Of a stretch of DNA of 64,000 nt, positions 1 through 9,510 are shown one piece after another. A model generated the notes under the pieces. That model did no database searches. It saw only the letters and a list, made by a program, of their open reading frames with translations, and was not told the DNA's origin. A program made the position numbers and the translations under genes. Source of the DNA: Kordia sp. SMS9 (lineage in GTDB: Bacteria; Bacteroidota; Bacteroidia; Flavobacteriales; Flavobacteriaceae); NCBI RefSeq assembly GCF_003352465.1, contig NZ_CP031153.1:2036465-2100464 (forward strand). Reading direction: 5' to 3'. How positions within the stretch are numbered: the stretch's first letter is position 1; the number at the start of each line of letters is the position of its first letter.

Positions 1-639
1 ATTATCACTTAGGCTTATTGACCATCCTGACCGATCTGTTGCTACTTCACCATTAATGCTAGAACCTAATTGTTGCCATGCATTGTTTACTAACTCAAAA
101 ATTCTAACGTTTCCTGCATTTACTCCACCATTGTCATTAAATGGTGCGCCAATCGCTACACGATTTCCATTAGCACTTAGGCTAACTGAATATCCAGACT
201 GATCTTCAACAGCTTCACCATCTATATCTTGTCCTAATTGAACCCAATCATTATTATCATATTGATATACCCTTACATGACCTGAATTAAATACACCACC
301 ATCATTATAGCGTGCACCAATTGCTACACAGTTTCCGTCTGAATTAAGGCTTACTGACCATCCTGAAAAATCTAAAGTAGCCTCACCGTTTATATTTGAT
401 CCTAGTTGTACCCAACTTCCATTAACTACTTCATAAATTTTTACATGACCTGCTTCGCTACCATTCCCATCATTTAATTGTGCTCCAACTGCTACACGGT
501 TACCGTCTGCACTTAAACTCACAGAATAACCAGATTGATCACCAAAAGCCTCTCCATCTATGTCCTGACCAATTTGTGAAAATTGTGAAAAGCCTAATAA
601 TGGAAAAATGAGAACAATAATTATTAGTATTTGCTTCAT
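1..639 (-). CDS. Exported FG-GAP/beta-propeller-like repeat protein, C-terminus cut by the window edge
   Basis: Reading leftward from an ATG at 639, the frame stays open to base 1 (213 codons), so the gene continues outside the window. It begins with a signal peptide (MKQILIIIVLIFPLLGFSQ), followed by repeats of about 60 residues. Each repeat has a GWSVSLSADGNRVAVGA-type strand, a short N/D-G loop and a V(K/R)IYE...W.QLG strand. This is the usual look of flavobacterial secreted FG-GAP or integrin-alpha-like propellers, which often end in a T9SS sorting domain. Here that end is not visible. Function is probably cell-surface or extracellular; the ligand is unknown. Confidence 0.8.
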   Translation of the reverse strand, partial: MKQILIIIVLIFPLLGFSQFSQIGQDIDGEAFGDQSGYSVSLSADGNRVAVGAQLNDGNGSEAGHVKIYEVVNGSWVQLGSNINGEATLDFSGWSVSLNSDGNCVAIGARYNDGGVFNSGHVRVYQYDNNDWVQLGQDIDGEAVEDQSGYSVSLSANGNRVAIGAPFNDNGGVNAGNVRIFELVNNAWQQLGSSINGEVATDRSGWSISLSDN

Positions 640-728
640 AACTTTTTTGCTGAAATTCAACTAATGAAGTTAATAAGAATAGATTTGAAATCCTTACGGG
701 TTTCCTTATTATAAAACAAATAATTAAT

Positions 729-2009
729 TTATGTCAATTCAGATAGTTTTTCAAAATGAGGGTGATGTAATGCTTCTATTTCATTCCCAGTATCCAAACA
801 GTTTTTTAAAATATCAAAAGCATTAGAAAAATTGAGAACAAAATTAGGAATGCTGTATCTTTTAAATTCACTAATAATAAAATCTAACCTTAATGACGGG
901 GAAGGGTGAGTATCACAAGAATAATCATTAGTTAAGTCAGATAAATTCCAAAAGATGATTTTACAAACACTTATCATTAGCGAGGGAACGTCAAACTCAT
1001 CTCCTTTTTTAGACTCACTAAACATCGCTTCTGTCATCTGAACGAAATCTAGACTTTCATAGCGACTGGTCAGAAAACATATAGGATTTAAAAAAGTGAA
1101 TTTTTTTGATGAGTTTGGTTTATGTACTCCTATTGTATTTTTTAAATAATTTTTTTCGGTTATGTATTTGATAGAAAAATCTAATGCTATTGCGTCACAA
1201 GACAACTCCTCTAACCAATCCTGATTTCTAGGTATATTCCGTTCTTTAAAAAAATCTTCAGCCCTTTTAAAATAGCTAATTTCATGTGTACTCAACCTAT
1301 TAACCAAGTGGCCAAATTCGTGCCCAATCATGAATATTTTCAAACCTTTTAGAATATCTAAACCTAATAACCCTTGAATTACATTAAGCTCTTTTTGCCA
1401 AGAACACATTGCTGCGCTCATAATTTCAGCATTACTAGGTCTAGCTAATTTCTTAATGTAAGTTCTATCATCTTCTTTAAAATTTACATGAAATATTCGA
1501 TTAATTTCATTGTAATATGCTTGTAAAGATTTTATGTCAGGAACGACACAAGCCACAGAACCATATAGCATGCTCAGATATTCAAAGTGAATCAAAGTGC
1601 CTACACTGAGATGGATAAAATATTTTTTGTGTTCTTCTGAAAATGAAATAGAACCTTCAAATTGAAAATTCTCTCTCATAAAATTTCCAGCCCTTAAAAA
1701 TGTAAACCCTCCAAAGCTTGAACTGATATTTTTTCCAGTTAGTTCATGTATGTATAGTCCAAAGTGACTTGCTAGGTCATTATAAAAATCTAATTCTTGT
1801 TTATAGGATTCTTCTTGATTAGTATCTGAATTTTGATAAAAGCCATTAAAAGTCTTTTCAGATATTAATCCATTATTAAACATTGCTTTGTAAAGTTTTT
1901 TTTGCTTTTTAGTTTCTTTCCAAGCATTAAAAACAACTTTTATATCTTCCCAAAGAAGACCATAAGCATCTCTAAAACTTAATCTTTTTCTTTTTTTTGA
2001 CCTATTCAT
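729..2009 (-). CDS. Putative zinc metalloprotease-like protein (HEFGH)
   Basis: A 426-residue protein with no signal peptide. Around residue 229 it carries GHEFGHLVN, an HExxH zinc-binding helix, and about 35 residues later EELSCDAIALDF, where the Glu could be the third ligand and Asp the supporting residue, as in gluzincins of the M48/ImmA type. I do not recognise the rest. The N-terminus is very basic (NRSKKRKR). Its start overlaps the end of the 118-residue upstream gene by 8 bp, so the two are translationally coupled. It is the last of four leftward genes beginning near 4449. The protease reading is inferred from the motif; substrate and role are unknown. Confidence 0.65.
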   Translation of the reverse strand: MNRSKKRKRLSFRDAYGLLWEDIKVVFNAWKETKKQKKLYKAMFNNGLISEKTFNGFYQNSDTNQEESYKQELDFYNDLASHFGLYIHELTGKNISSSFGGFTFLRAGNFMRENFQFEGSISFSEEHKKYFIHLSVGTLIHFEYLSMLYGSVACVVPDIKSLQAYYNEINRIFHVNFKEDDRTYIKKLARPSNAEIMSAAMCSWQKELNVIQGLLGLDILKGLKIFMIGHEFGHLVNRLSTHEISYFKRAEDFFKERNIPRNQDWLEELSCDAIALDFSIKYITEKNYLKNTIGVHKPNSSKKFTFLNPICFLTSRYESLDFVQMTEAMFSESKKGDEFDVPSLMISVCKIIFWNLSDLTNDYSCDTHPSPSLRLDFIISEFKRYSIPNFVLNFSNAFDILKNCLDTGNEIEALHHPHFEKLSELT

Positions 2010-2358
2010 TAAATTTTAGATTTTCAGAGCATAGCTTAGAGATGCCTAATCTCACAATTAAAGCAGCTACTGTTGCAGGATTAGTTAGGTTCCACTTTGC
2101 AGCAATGATGTCAGTAATTACAGCTATCAGTAATACTGTTTCCTCTTTTGCAATTTTTTTAATTGATTCCTTATTACATATTAAGTTTTGGAAATCTTGG
2201 ATTCGAGTATTCATCCATTCAATTGCTAACCTTTTAAGTTTGTTTTCAGGAGTTGGGAAAAAGCTATCCTGTTTTAATTGTTTACCAAGTTGTATATACA
2301 GAGTGTGATCATCCAAATTCAATGTGTCTTCGGCTTCTTGTAAGTATTTCAATGACAT
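2002..2358 (-). CDS. Hypothetical 118-residue helical protein coupled to the metalloprotease-like gene
   Basis: Small, mostly helical protein with no family I can name. A moderately hydrophobic stretch at about residues 70-105 (ETVLLIAVITDIIAA and following) could be a buried helix pair rather than a true membrane segment. The stop overlaps the start of the downstream 426-residue zincin-like gene, which is strong evidence for co-expression and perhaps for a regulator/partner role such as inhibitor or adaptor. The upstream neighbour is a lipoprotein gene 24 bp away, so it sits in the middle of a four-gene unit. Confidence 0.6.
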   Translation of the reverse strand: MSLKYLQEAEDTLNLDDHTLYIQLGKQLKQDSFFPTPENKLKRLAIEWMNTRIQDFQNLICNKESIKKIAKEETVLLIAVITDIIAAKWNLTNPATVAALIVRLGISKLCSENLKFNE

Positions 2359-2382
2359 AGATATTCAAATTATTGACTTGGT

Positions 2383-3930
2383 TCATCTTTTAATTAATCT
2401 AATATTACTCAAATTCTGAATATTCGATATCTCTCCTGAGCTCAATGTACTTTTTACAACAGGCACTGGAGTAACTCCTCGCTTTTCAAATATTAGTTCA
2501 AATTTATTTGTTTGGAGATTTGTAGCTAAAGGATTTCTAATTTGATCTTGAATCCATTCAACAAATTCTTTTGGACTATCATTTAAATGCATTAACAGAG
2601 TTGATTTTCTTGCTCCTGGGAGACTTATTTTAAGTAATAAATCATTTACCATGGGCAGATCAGCTAAAATATAGTAAACATCTTCACAATAATATTCCTT
2701 CGGAATGGCAATGGTTTTTGGATTTGTTTTATTATTGATATCAAAGTATTTCACCTTATCATCATACTCAAGTATATTTCTTCCACGGCGACTTGTTTTA
2801 GGCGCGCGAATGATACCTTCATAATTTACATCAAGCATAACATCATTGGCGTTGCTACAATAAATTGCCCGAAATATATATTGATTTAAGCTTATATTAT
2901 CAGCAATTTTTGATTTTTGATTACTAAATAAGTTTTTAAAATTAGTTAGTATATTGGTAGTAGTTCTAACTCGTGTTTGATTAAATTTTAAAGTTGCCGT
3001 AACAAGAACAATATCTGAGATATCTGATAAAGGTCTACCTCTTTGGGATATTGTTATTTCTTTTTCATTAAATGAAAAACCAGTTTTTAATCTTTTGTAG
3101 TTTAAATTTAAAGCTTCTTTTATGACTTCATTTGAGGCAAATTTTATATCTGCTTTAGCTCCTTTAGTTGCCTCTATTTTATTATTTGAAGATTTATCAT
3201 TTTTAGTTGAATCTGTAGTGTTGTTACCATTACTAATCGTTCCTAAAAGATTTCCGTTAATATCATAAACATTTTGGGTGTTACTATTAATTAATTCGTT
3301 AGAAACATTGTTAGATATATTTGATCCTGAATCTGAGCTAACAGAGCCAGTTGCCTCACCGCTAATACCACTGCTAAAATCAACAGAGTTTGTTCTCTCC
3401 AATGTTCCCATGTCGATAGATTCAAACTCATTTTCTAATCTATCAATATTAAAAATATAAAGATCACTAGGTTGCGTAACTTTAACTTCAGTATTTAAGA
3501 ATTCCATCCGAGTACCTGGATGTAAAAGTTGTTTATTTTTGTAATATTTTTTAATGTTTGAAAAAAGTAATCTAACTTTTATTTCTGTTAAATTTTTAAG
3601 CTTAGTACTTACATTTGTTTTTTTCTTAACTATAGAAAGAGGTGATTGAATAGCTTTGATAATCTTTGTCTCATCGGAAGATTTTTCTCCGATGACCTTC
3701 AAGAAAACATGCGGTATTGAGTCACGTAGATCAAAAAAAGTTTTTGGTTTTTCTTCTTTTTGTTTAGTAGAATTAGGAACCGGTAAAGCATTAACATTAA
3801 CACTTACCACATCTTTAATTTCGCCTTTATGTTCAATTGTATGATAGAGATTTGAAAATCTAGTAGATGCACAAGATGATAGGATTAAGAGAAATGTAAT
3901 TAATACTAGAAACGTATTTTGTATTTTCAT
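2383..3930 (-). CDS. Large exported lipoprotein of unknown function
   Basis: 515 residues with a clear lipoprotein signal: a hydrophobic helix ending in LILSSC, lipidated Cys about residue 20. The middle (about residues 185-265) is a Ser/Asn/Gly-rich low-complexity linker, separating two more structured parts. The C-terminal part is rich in beta-type sequence (SDIVLVTATLKFNQTRVR and later strands). I recognise no catalytic motif. It follows the 168-residue gene by 12 bp and precedes the 118-residue gene by 24 bp, so it is part of the leftward four-gene unit. An envelope-anchored component acting with the zincin-like protein is a reasonable guess only. Confidence 0.7.
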   Translation of the reverse strand: MKIQNTFLVLITFLLILSSCASTRFSNLYHTIEHKGEIKDVVSVNVNALPVPNSTKQKEEKPKTFFDLRDSIPHVFLKVIGEKSSDETKIIKAIQSPLSIVKKKTNVSTKLKNLTEIKVRLLFSNIKKYYKNKQLLHPGTRMEFLNTEVKVTQPSDLYIFNIDRLENEFESIDMGTLERTNSVDFSSGISGEATGSVSSDSGSNISNNVSNELINSNTQNVYDINGNLLGTISNGNNTTDSTKNDKSSNNKIEATKGAKADIKFASNEVIKEALNLNYKRLKTGFSFNEKEITISQRGRPLSDISDIVLVTATLKFNQTRVRTTTNILTNFKNLFSNQKSKIADNISLNQYIFRAIYCSNANDVMLDVNYEGIIRAPKTSRRGRNILEYDDKVKYFDINNKTNPKTIAIPKEYYCEDVYYILADLPMVNDLLLKISLPGARKSTLLMHLNDSPKEFVEWIQDQIRNPLATNLQTNKFELIFEKRGVTPVPVVKSTLSSGEISNIQNLSNIRLIKR

Positions 3931-3942
3931 AATTTGGTCAGT

Positions 3943-4449
3943 TTAGATTAATTGTAATTTATTATAGGCATCTATAAAACCTCCTCCTCTTAGACAGCTT
4001 CTTTGCTCAACACCTAGATAAATAGCTTCATGCTTTTCACCTATTGGAAATCCGTTACAATCAAGAACTTCATTATCATACCCGTTAATCCAAAATGATC
4101 TTGGCAAAGTAACTTGTTCTCCTATCTCCGCATCTATATTCTCATTACTGTATATGATTCTACTACTCAGGGGCTCGCCTGCAGAATAAGAAAATGCAAC
4201 ATTTTCAAGACCTTCTTCACGAAAAGCTCGTCTCATTTTTGCTTTAAGATAATTTCTATTATAATCAGTTGCAGAAATTCGCATCATGATTGTATTTTCT
4301 TCTATTTCTAGATTTCCAATCGCTTTTTTTGCTCTCGAAGCTATTTTAAATTTAGTATTCTCTTTCTGACCAATAGAAGACCATTTTATTTCGTCTTGTT
4401 GAGAATCAACACCTAAGACCAGTAAAATTTTTTCAATTTTATCCTTCAT
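3943..4449 (-). CDS. Hypothetical 168-residue protein, first gene of a four-gene unit
   Basis: No signal peptide or membrane segment. The N-terminal half is charged and helical with an RAKKAIG and KAKMRRAFREEG character; the C-terminal half contains several Gly/Asn turns and a late Cys (RSCLRGGGF). I cannot assign a family. It is the most upstream of the leftward genes 4449-729, separated from the lipoprotein gene by 12 bp. The AT-rich 120 bp before it (4450-4570) is the likely promoter region for the whole unit. Confidence 0.55.
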   Translation of the reverse strand: MKDKIEKILLVLGVDSQQDEIKWSSIGQKENTKFKIASRAKKAIGNLEIEENTIMMRISATDYNRNYLKAKMRRAFREEGLENVAFSYSAGEPLSSRIIYSNENIDAEIGEQVTLPRSFWINGYDNEVLDCNGFPIGEKHEAIYLGVEQRSCLRGGGFIDAYNKLQLI

Positions 4450-4571
4450 ATTTTAATTTTTAGGTTAATACTGATTGTTCTAGATATAGAACTCCTTTAA
4501 ATGAGTTTTTTAAAGTTAAAACTATTGCTAATCAGTTTTTTACGGTTTTCCTCATTTAAGAAATTTTTAAT

Positions 4572-4599
4572 AAAAAAACAGACTAATTAAAGCCTGCTT
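4572..4599 (-). terminator. Probable rho-independent terminator after radC
   Basis: On the minus strand an AGCAGGCT...AGTCTGTT stem (with G-U pairs) around a 6-nt loop is followed by a run of seven T. It lies 24 bp beyond the radC stop codon. The stem is imperfect, so confidence is modest. Confidence 0.45.
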
Positions 4600-4622
4600 T
4601 TATCTTCTGTAGATCACAAGTT

Positions 4623-5081
4623 TCAAATCAAATTTTCATCAGCAAAGCTCATATAGCTGTCTTCTGTGATAATGAGATGATCGAGGAGTTTGATATCAAG
4701 AACACTGCAAGCATGTGCCATTTTCTTTGTAATGGCTTTATCAGCTGCGGATGCTTTTAATGTGCCTGATGGATGGTTGTGTACTAAGATCATTGCAACT
4801 GAATTTGATAATAATGCAGCTTGTAACACGACACGAACATCAACGAGTGTACCTGTGATTCCGCCAATACTTATAAGATAATAGCCTGTTATTCTATTAG
4901 AATTATTAAGATAGAGCGCGTACATATACTCCCTGTGATTAATTTGTTCGAGTGGGAAAAATTTACGAACACATTCATTGACATGTCGTGAGCTTGTAAT
5001 TTTTTCGAGTTCAATATCTTTTTGTTTAATGTAATTAAGTTGGATTTCTCCGATTAAGTTTTTTGAATTTGTGATGATCAT
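4623..5081 (-). CDS. radC: RadC-family JAB/MPN domain protein
   Basis: 152 residues with the JAMM metal-binding core LVHNHPSG followed by a conserved Asp (ASAADKAITKKM) and the C-terminal family signature LLDHLIITEDSYMSFAD. These short RadC proteins are common accessory genes on Bacteroidetes mobile elements; a true DNA-repair role is doubtful for the family. The longer reading frame begins at a TTG at 5105, but the first ATG, at 5081, fits the family length, so I use that. It is transcribed alone and followed by a likely terminator. Confidence 0.85.
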   Translation of the reverse strand: MIITNSKNLIGEIQLNYIKQKDIELEKITSSRHVNECVRKFFPLEQINHREYMYALYLNNSNRITGYYLISIGGITGTLVDVRVVLQAALLSNSVAMILVHNHPSGTLKASAADKAITKKMAHACSVLDIKLLDHLIITEDSYMSFADENLI

Positions 5082-5617
5082 TTGCGCCAAATTTAAGTGA
5101 AACAATTATTTGGCATTCATAGCAATCTTGAACAGCGTACATAACACAAGGAAAAGTTTCGCTAAGAAACCCTTGTGGTTTTACGCCAAGATTAGCTTTG
5201 ACAAAGAATTGGTGAGGTGTGTTTGGTAGCAAAAATTACTAACTAAAACTACGGAGAGTAACTCAAAAAATACAGGATATATGTAACAATAATTCATTTC
5301 TTTTGTCTTATGGAGAAGAATAGAAAACGAGTAATTTAGTTTGGCGTTGTTTTTGTTGTAAGAAAACATATTTGAATAGCATTATTTTAGATTTCAAATG
5401 TACGTCAGTTAATTATTTGTTACGCTTATATAATATTTTCAAAATTTGTAAGTTTTTTACTTATATTTTGAAAGAAGATTAACAATCTTTAAAAAATCTA
5501 AAAACCTCTCCCAACCTAGTTTTTACAATTGTTCAAAAGTATAATTCTCAAGTTCCCTGAGAATTGTTTTTGATTTTTAATGCCAAATTATTGTTTAACT
5601 AAAAATATACAAAACAC
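5082..5617. other. Intergenic region between radC and the large-protein cluster
   Basis: About 535 AT-rich bases between divergent genes. A hairpin at 5543-5565 is the only structure I see. Short reading frames exist but have no family features; I regard them as chance. Confidence 0.5.
5543..5570 (+). terminator. Hairpin plus short T-run upstream of the 1161-residue gene
   Basis: AATTCTCA at 5543-5550 pairs with TGAGAATT at 5558-5565 around a 7-nt loop, followed by GTTTTTG. It is about 50 bp before the start codon at 5618, so it may be a 5' leader attenuator or a terminator of an unseen transcript. Confidence 0.35.
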
Positions 5618-8600
5618 ATGGAGGAAAGCACAGCACCGGTAGTAACTGGTAATGCAAACCCTAAATCAAATCTATTCAGATTTGTAACTGTAAGGCATCC
5701 ACAAATGCCAACTGAAGAAGAATTAGAACGAGGATTTATTTATGCTCCAGCTGGACTTGATGATCCTTTTTCAAAAGCAGTAGCTTCATTAACGAAAGTT
5801 AATGAATATGAAAGATCAAAAACGCTTAGAGAAGTTTCTTCTGGTTTTACAAGGATGGAATTGTCAGAAGTTAAAAATCTGAATACTCCTTTGCATAAAT
5901 TTTCATCTTGGCTGATGAGAAATCGTAAAAAAGTAGACTTTGCGACTATACATTCTCAACATCATGGAGTGGAGGTTTTAGATGATAATACACTAAAAAA
6001 ATTATGGGAGAATTTGATTTATCAAACTGTAAATAATCAATCTTCATACACTAGAGAAGTACTAATTCAATTAATTGTTGGAGATAACTTCATTAAAAAA
6101 CATAAAAATGAAGCGTTAATTAAAAACAATGAAGACTTACGTCGACTTGCTTGCGCACGAGTTGTAATTCCTACAGAAGTCGTTCCAAAACGAAAAGCAG
6201 CACCTTCAAAAAAAGCTAGACAGTTTTCGTTTTATGAAGAAGATCAAGATGTTAATGAAGCATCAGAAAAATTAAATCAGTATCAAAATACAATTGAGGA
6301 ACTGCAGACGCTCAATGCTCGTTATGTTGAAGATTATGGGCATGAATTATCATCTCAGCCTCCTGTAGAAGAAAAGACTGAATTGGATGAAGAAGTCGAG
6401 GGAGTTGTAAAGCCACCATCACAAGTAGATATTCAGAAGGTTGTTGGTACTCCTTTAAGCGAAGAGTATATGAGAAATAAAATTTCTGATGTTTCTATTT
6501 CTGTCATTAAGGATTTGAAACTTTCGGAAGCCAAAACTCCTGTTGAAGCAATAAAAAAGCTTGAGTTAGAAATGCATAAAATCAGTACTGATGCATTCAA
6601 AGATGTAAGACTTACTAAAAAAGTAGTGGCTACTGGAGGATCAATTATTGAACTCAAAGATAGTAATAAAGGTATATCACCTCTAGTTTGCGATGATTCT
6701 GATAAACCAACTATCATAGATCAAGTAAATTTAACGATTAACGACGCTTCCAATTACATTAGTAATGCCAATACAACAACATATAGTATCGCTGGTGGAG
6801 CTTCGCAAGAAGTAATCACAGGAAACGGATATGTGGAGTGGAGAATACCAAGACTATCTTTTATTTATGGATATGATTCTTATGTTGGTTTGTCCTATGT
6901 AAATGAGAATGCTAACTTCAACACTATTGACTATGCATTATATGTGAAAATGAACCCTGTAACCAAAGCATTGTACACAGGAGTAATGGAAAGAGGTGTT
7001 GATAAAGGACAAGAAGGAAGCGCTACTGGGGGAGATGCATTCAGAATTGAAAGAGATGGAAATTCGATTAAGTATTTTAAAAATAATATTCTTCTATCAC
7101 AAGCTATCGAAACTAGCCCAGGCGAGCCTTTGTGTGTGGATATTACGCTTATGCGTTACACGACGATACATTGTTTAAAATTCTCAGGTGAAGACTCAAA
7201 TACTGGAGATGGTGGAACAGGAACTATACCTGAACCAAAAATGGCGCCATTAGGAATTGCAGATTATCGTAAAGTAGAACAAGAAGTTTGCTGTTATGTA
7301 GCTGGTGAAGTATCTCACATAGAAAATGTATTAAAAGGAGAATATAAAAAACGTTCTACTAGGAGATTACGTCGTTCAGAATCTACATATACAGTAGAAA
7401 CCGAGAAAGAAACTGAAAAATTAAGAGACACTATTACGACTGATCGTTATGAGATGGAACAGGAAACATCTCAAATTATCCAAGAGGATACAGCGTTCGA
7501 TTTAGGTGTGAGTTTGAGTACAAAATTTGGACCTACCAAATTAGTTGTCGATTCTAGTTTTGCAACAGCAACATCTACTACAGAATCTGATGCGCAAGCA
7601 GTTTTTTATTCACAGAGCGTTACAGATAGAGCAATGGAACGTATTGTAGAACGTGTTAGAGAAGAGCGCACAACAAGAATTATTGAAGAATTTGAAGAAA
7701 ATAATGAGCATGGTTTAGATAATCGTGGAGAAAATAGTGCACATGTTACAGGCATTTATCGTTGGGTAGACAAAATATATAAAAATAGAGTTGTTAACTA
7801 CGGAAAACGATTGATGTATGAATTTATGATTCCACAACCTGCGAAATTTCATTTATGGGCAATGACTCAAGATGACGGAGCTGATACAAGTATTGAAAAA
7901 CCGCTTGATCCTAGAGAGTCAGGATTGTCAAAACACACTTCAATTACCGAAACAAACTATGCGCAATGGGCAGCTGCTTACGGAGCAAAAGTAGATGCGC
8001 CACCAGCATTATACAAAGAGGTTTCAAATGCTTATGCAGAAGATCCAAATAATGCTTCAAGTTTTAAATTCAAAGAAAACTCTTTTACATTACCAACAGG
8101 ATATCTATTAGATACAATCGAAGTAGACGGGAATTTTTCTCGATTGAGTAGTAATGCTAGTAGAGTTTGGTTCACTATGGCAATTGGAGATGAGACATTC
8201 TCAAATCCTTATGGGTATAAAAATGTATATGGTTACAAAGAAGAAAAACTTCCTGTGTCTTTAATCTGTGGGTACATTTCAAAATTTTATTTTAATGTAA
8301 CCGCAAGGGTAAAAAGAAAGCCAGAAGTTCTAGAGCAATGGAAGATAGATACCTTTAATAAAATATTGAGTGCCTACAGAGACCAAAAAGCTGCATATGA
8401 TAATGCTTTGGCTGGACTACAACAATCAGTACTGAGAACAAATCCTGCTTATAATCGTTTGATTGAGCAAGAAGAACTCAAGAAAAGTTGTTTGCAATGG
8501 TTGGAAGTAGGTATGGGAGCTGATTTTTATATAAAAAAGGAAAACGGCTGTTTAGAATCAGAAGATATGCCAATACTTCAACGAGGTGGTCTAGAAAGTT

Positions 8601-9103
8601 ATGCAAGTCAAGTCAAGTTCTTTGAGCAAGCATTCGAATGGGATATTATGTCATATCTTTTTTATCCGTATTATTGGGGAAAAGAATGTGAATGGAAAGA
8701 ATTATACAGAAAAGATGATGTAGATCCTGTTTTCTTATCATTCTTGAAATCGGGTATGGCGCGTGTAGTTGTGCCAGTACGACCAAATTATGAGGAAGCA
8801 GTACTTCACTATATGGAAACAGATCAAATTTGGAATGGTGGAGAAATTCCAACAGTCAATGATCCTTTGCATTTATCTGTTGTTGATGAATTAGAACAAG
8901 GTGTTGGCGTCGTGGAAGGTGAACCGTGGGAGACACGATTACCTACTACTTTGACAATATTACAAGCACGTTCTAATGCTCTAGATGTTGAAGGGCTACC
9001 TTGTTTTTGTGATGATTATACAGGAGAAGCAACTGGAGACTCTGGCTTGAGTGGTGGTAGTGACTCTGAAGGAGGGCACGATCACGGAGAAGAGCCTGGG
9101 TAG
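5618..9103 (+). CDS. Very large unfamiliar protein with a lectin-like domain and a charged coiled region
   Basis: 1161 residues, no signal peptide. Visible parts: an alpha-helical N-terminus to about residue 340; a beta-sandwich, LamG/concanavalin-like stretch at about 375-520 (GYVEWRIPRLSF, FRIERDGNSIKYFKNN); a very charged segment at about 545-700 with an RRLRRSE motif and many Glu/Arg heptads; and a Trp/Tyr-rich C-terminal half. The tail turns Gly/Ser/Asp/His-rich (GGSDSEGGHDHGEEPG) and ends at TAG 9101. Directly after, in the +1 frame, comes a domain that looks like its natural C-terminus (see 9051-9452). It leads a rightward cluster. I cannot name the family; a structural or toxin-like assembly protein is possible. 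Confidence 0.75.
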   Translation: MEESTAPVVTGNANPKSNLFRFVTVRHPQMPTEEELERGFIYAPAGLDDPFSKAVASLTKVNEYERSKTLREVSSGFTRMELSEVKNLNTPLHKFSSWLMRNRKKVDFATIHSQHHGVEVLDDNTLKKLWENLIYQTVNNQSSYTREVLIQLIVGDNFIKKHKNEALIKNNEDLRRLACARVVIPTEVVPKRKAAPSKKARQFSFYEEDQDVNEASEKLNQYQNTIEELQTLNARYVEDYGHELSSQPPVEEKTELDEEVEGVVKPPSQVDIQKVVGTPLSEEYMRNKISDVSISVIKDLKLSEAKTPVEAIKKLELEMHKISTDAFKDVRLTKKVVATGGSIIELKDSNKGISPLVCDDSDKPTIIDQVNLTINDASNYISNANTTTYSIAGGASQEVITGNGYVEWRIPRLSFIYGYDSYVGLSYVNENANFNTIDYALYVKMNPVTKALYTGVMERGVDKGQEGSATGGDAFRIERDGNSIKYFKNNILLSQAIETSPGEPLCVDITLMRYTTIHCLKFSGEDSNTGDGGTGTIPEPKMAPLGIADYRKVEQEVCCYVAGEVSHIENVLKGEYKKRSTRRLRRSESTYTVETEKETEKLRDTITTDRYEMEQETSQIIQEDTAFDLGVSLSTKFGPTKLVVDSSFATATSTTESDAQAVFYSQSVTDRAMERIVERVREERTTRIIEEFEENNEHGLDNRGENSAHVTGIYRWVDKIYKNRVVNYGKRLMYEFMIPQPAKFHLWAMTQDDGADTSIEKPLDPRESGLSKHTSITETNYAQWAAAYGAKVDAPPALYKEVSNAYAEDPNNASSFKFKENSFTLPTGYLLDTIEVDGNFSRLSSNASRVWFTMAIGDETFSNPYGYKNVYGYKEEKLPVSLICGYISKFYFNVTARVKRKPEVLEQWKIDTFNKILSAYRDQKAAYDNALAGLQQSVLRTNPAYNRLIEQEELKKSCLQWLEVGMGADFYIKKENGCLESEDMPILQRGGLESYASQVKFFEQAFEWDIMSYLFYPYYWGKECEWKELYRKDDVDPVFLSFLKSGMARVVVPVRPNYEEAVLHYMETDQIWNGGEIPTVNDPLHLSVVDELEQGVGVVEGEPWETRLPTTLTILQARSNALDVEGLPCFCDDYTGEATGDSGLSGGSDSEGGHDHGEEPG

Positions 9104-9452
9104 CTTTGACTTAGGCGCTAATACAACTTCGGTCATTTATAATGAATTAGATAATGACGGAATGGATGAATTCCGTTTCAGATTATTAGATACAAGTGGA
9201 ACTGTTATTTTGAGTAGTAGTAAACATTATGTTTCAGAAGCACTAGCTTTTGCAGCACTTCAAAATGCAGTACACCACTATCTACATACTACTAATGGTA
9301 TTGATATTAAAGAATCGTCAAATGGCAAATGGTATTTTAATGTGGTTGATGGGCAACACAATATAGTTGCTAGACGCATTGAATATTTTGAAACGCAAGT
9401 GCTTTGTCAAGCTGAAATAGATAGAGTACGAACGATTCTTGAAACTAATTAA
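9051..9452 (+). CDS. DUF1508/YegP-like C-terminal domain, probably split from the preceding gene by a frameshift
   Basis: The frame opens at a GTG inside the end of the large gene, but its first 17 residues overlap low-complexity coding sequence and look artificial. From 9104 on the sequence resembles DUF1508-type repeats: FRFRLLDTSGTVILSS, then WYFNVVDGQHNIVARRIEYF and a helix. Reading GAG CCT GGG TAG with one G removed gives ...EEPGSFDLGAN..., a smooth continuation. So this is either a genuine +1 frameshift site at a GGG-TAG, a sequencing error in the GGG run, or a small separate gene starting within the overlap. I favour the split-gene view. Confidence 0.55.
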   Translation: MVVVTLKEGTITEKSLGSFDLGANTTSVIYNELDNDGMDEFRFRLLDTSGTVILSSSKHYVSEALAFAALQNAVHHYLHTTNGIDIKESSNGKWYFNVVDGQHNIVARRIEYFETQVLCQAEIDRVRTILETN

Positions 9453-9458
9453 AAATAA

Positions 9459-9487
9459 GATGAACGAGTGCTATGTGCTCGTTCATC
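9459..9487 (+). terminator. Strong hairpin after the large gene
   Basis: GATGAACGAG at 9459-9468 pairs perfectly with CTCGTTCATC at 9478-9487 around a 9-nt loop, 7 bp after the stop at 9452. There is no long T-run, so it may be a transcript-end or processing hairpin rather than a canonical terminator. Confidence 0.5.
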
Positions 9488-9510
9488 ACTTATATTTTCA
9501 AAACTAATAT

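Noticed and set aside
5035..5369. Overlapping short leftward frames upstream of radC
   Set aside because: One overlaps radC and they contain no recognisable domain; likely chance frames in AT-rich DNA.
6433..6717. 94-codon leftward frame inside the 1161-residue gene
   Set aside because: Lies opposite a coherent long protein and has no features of its own.
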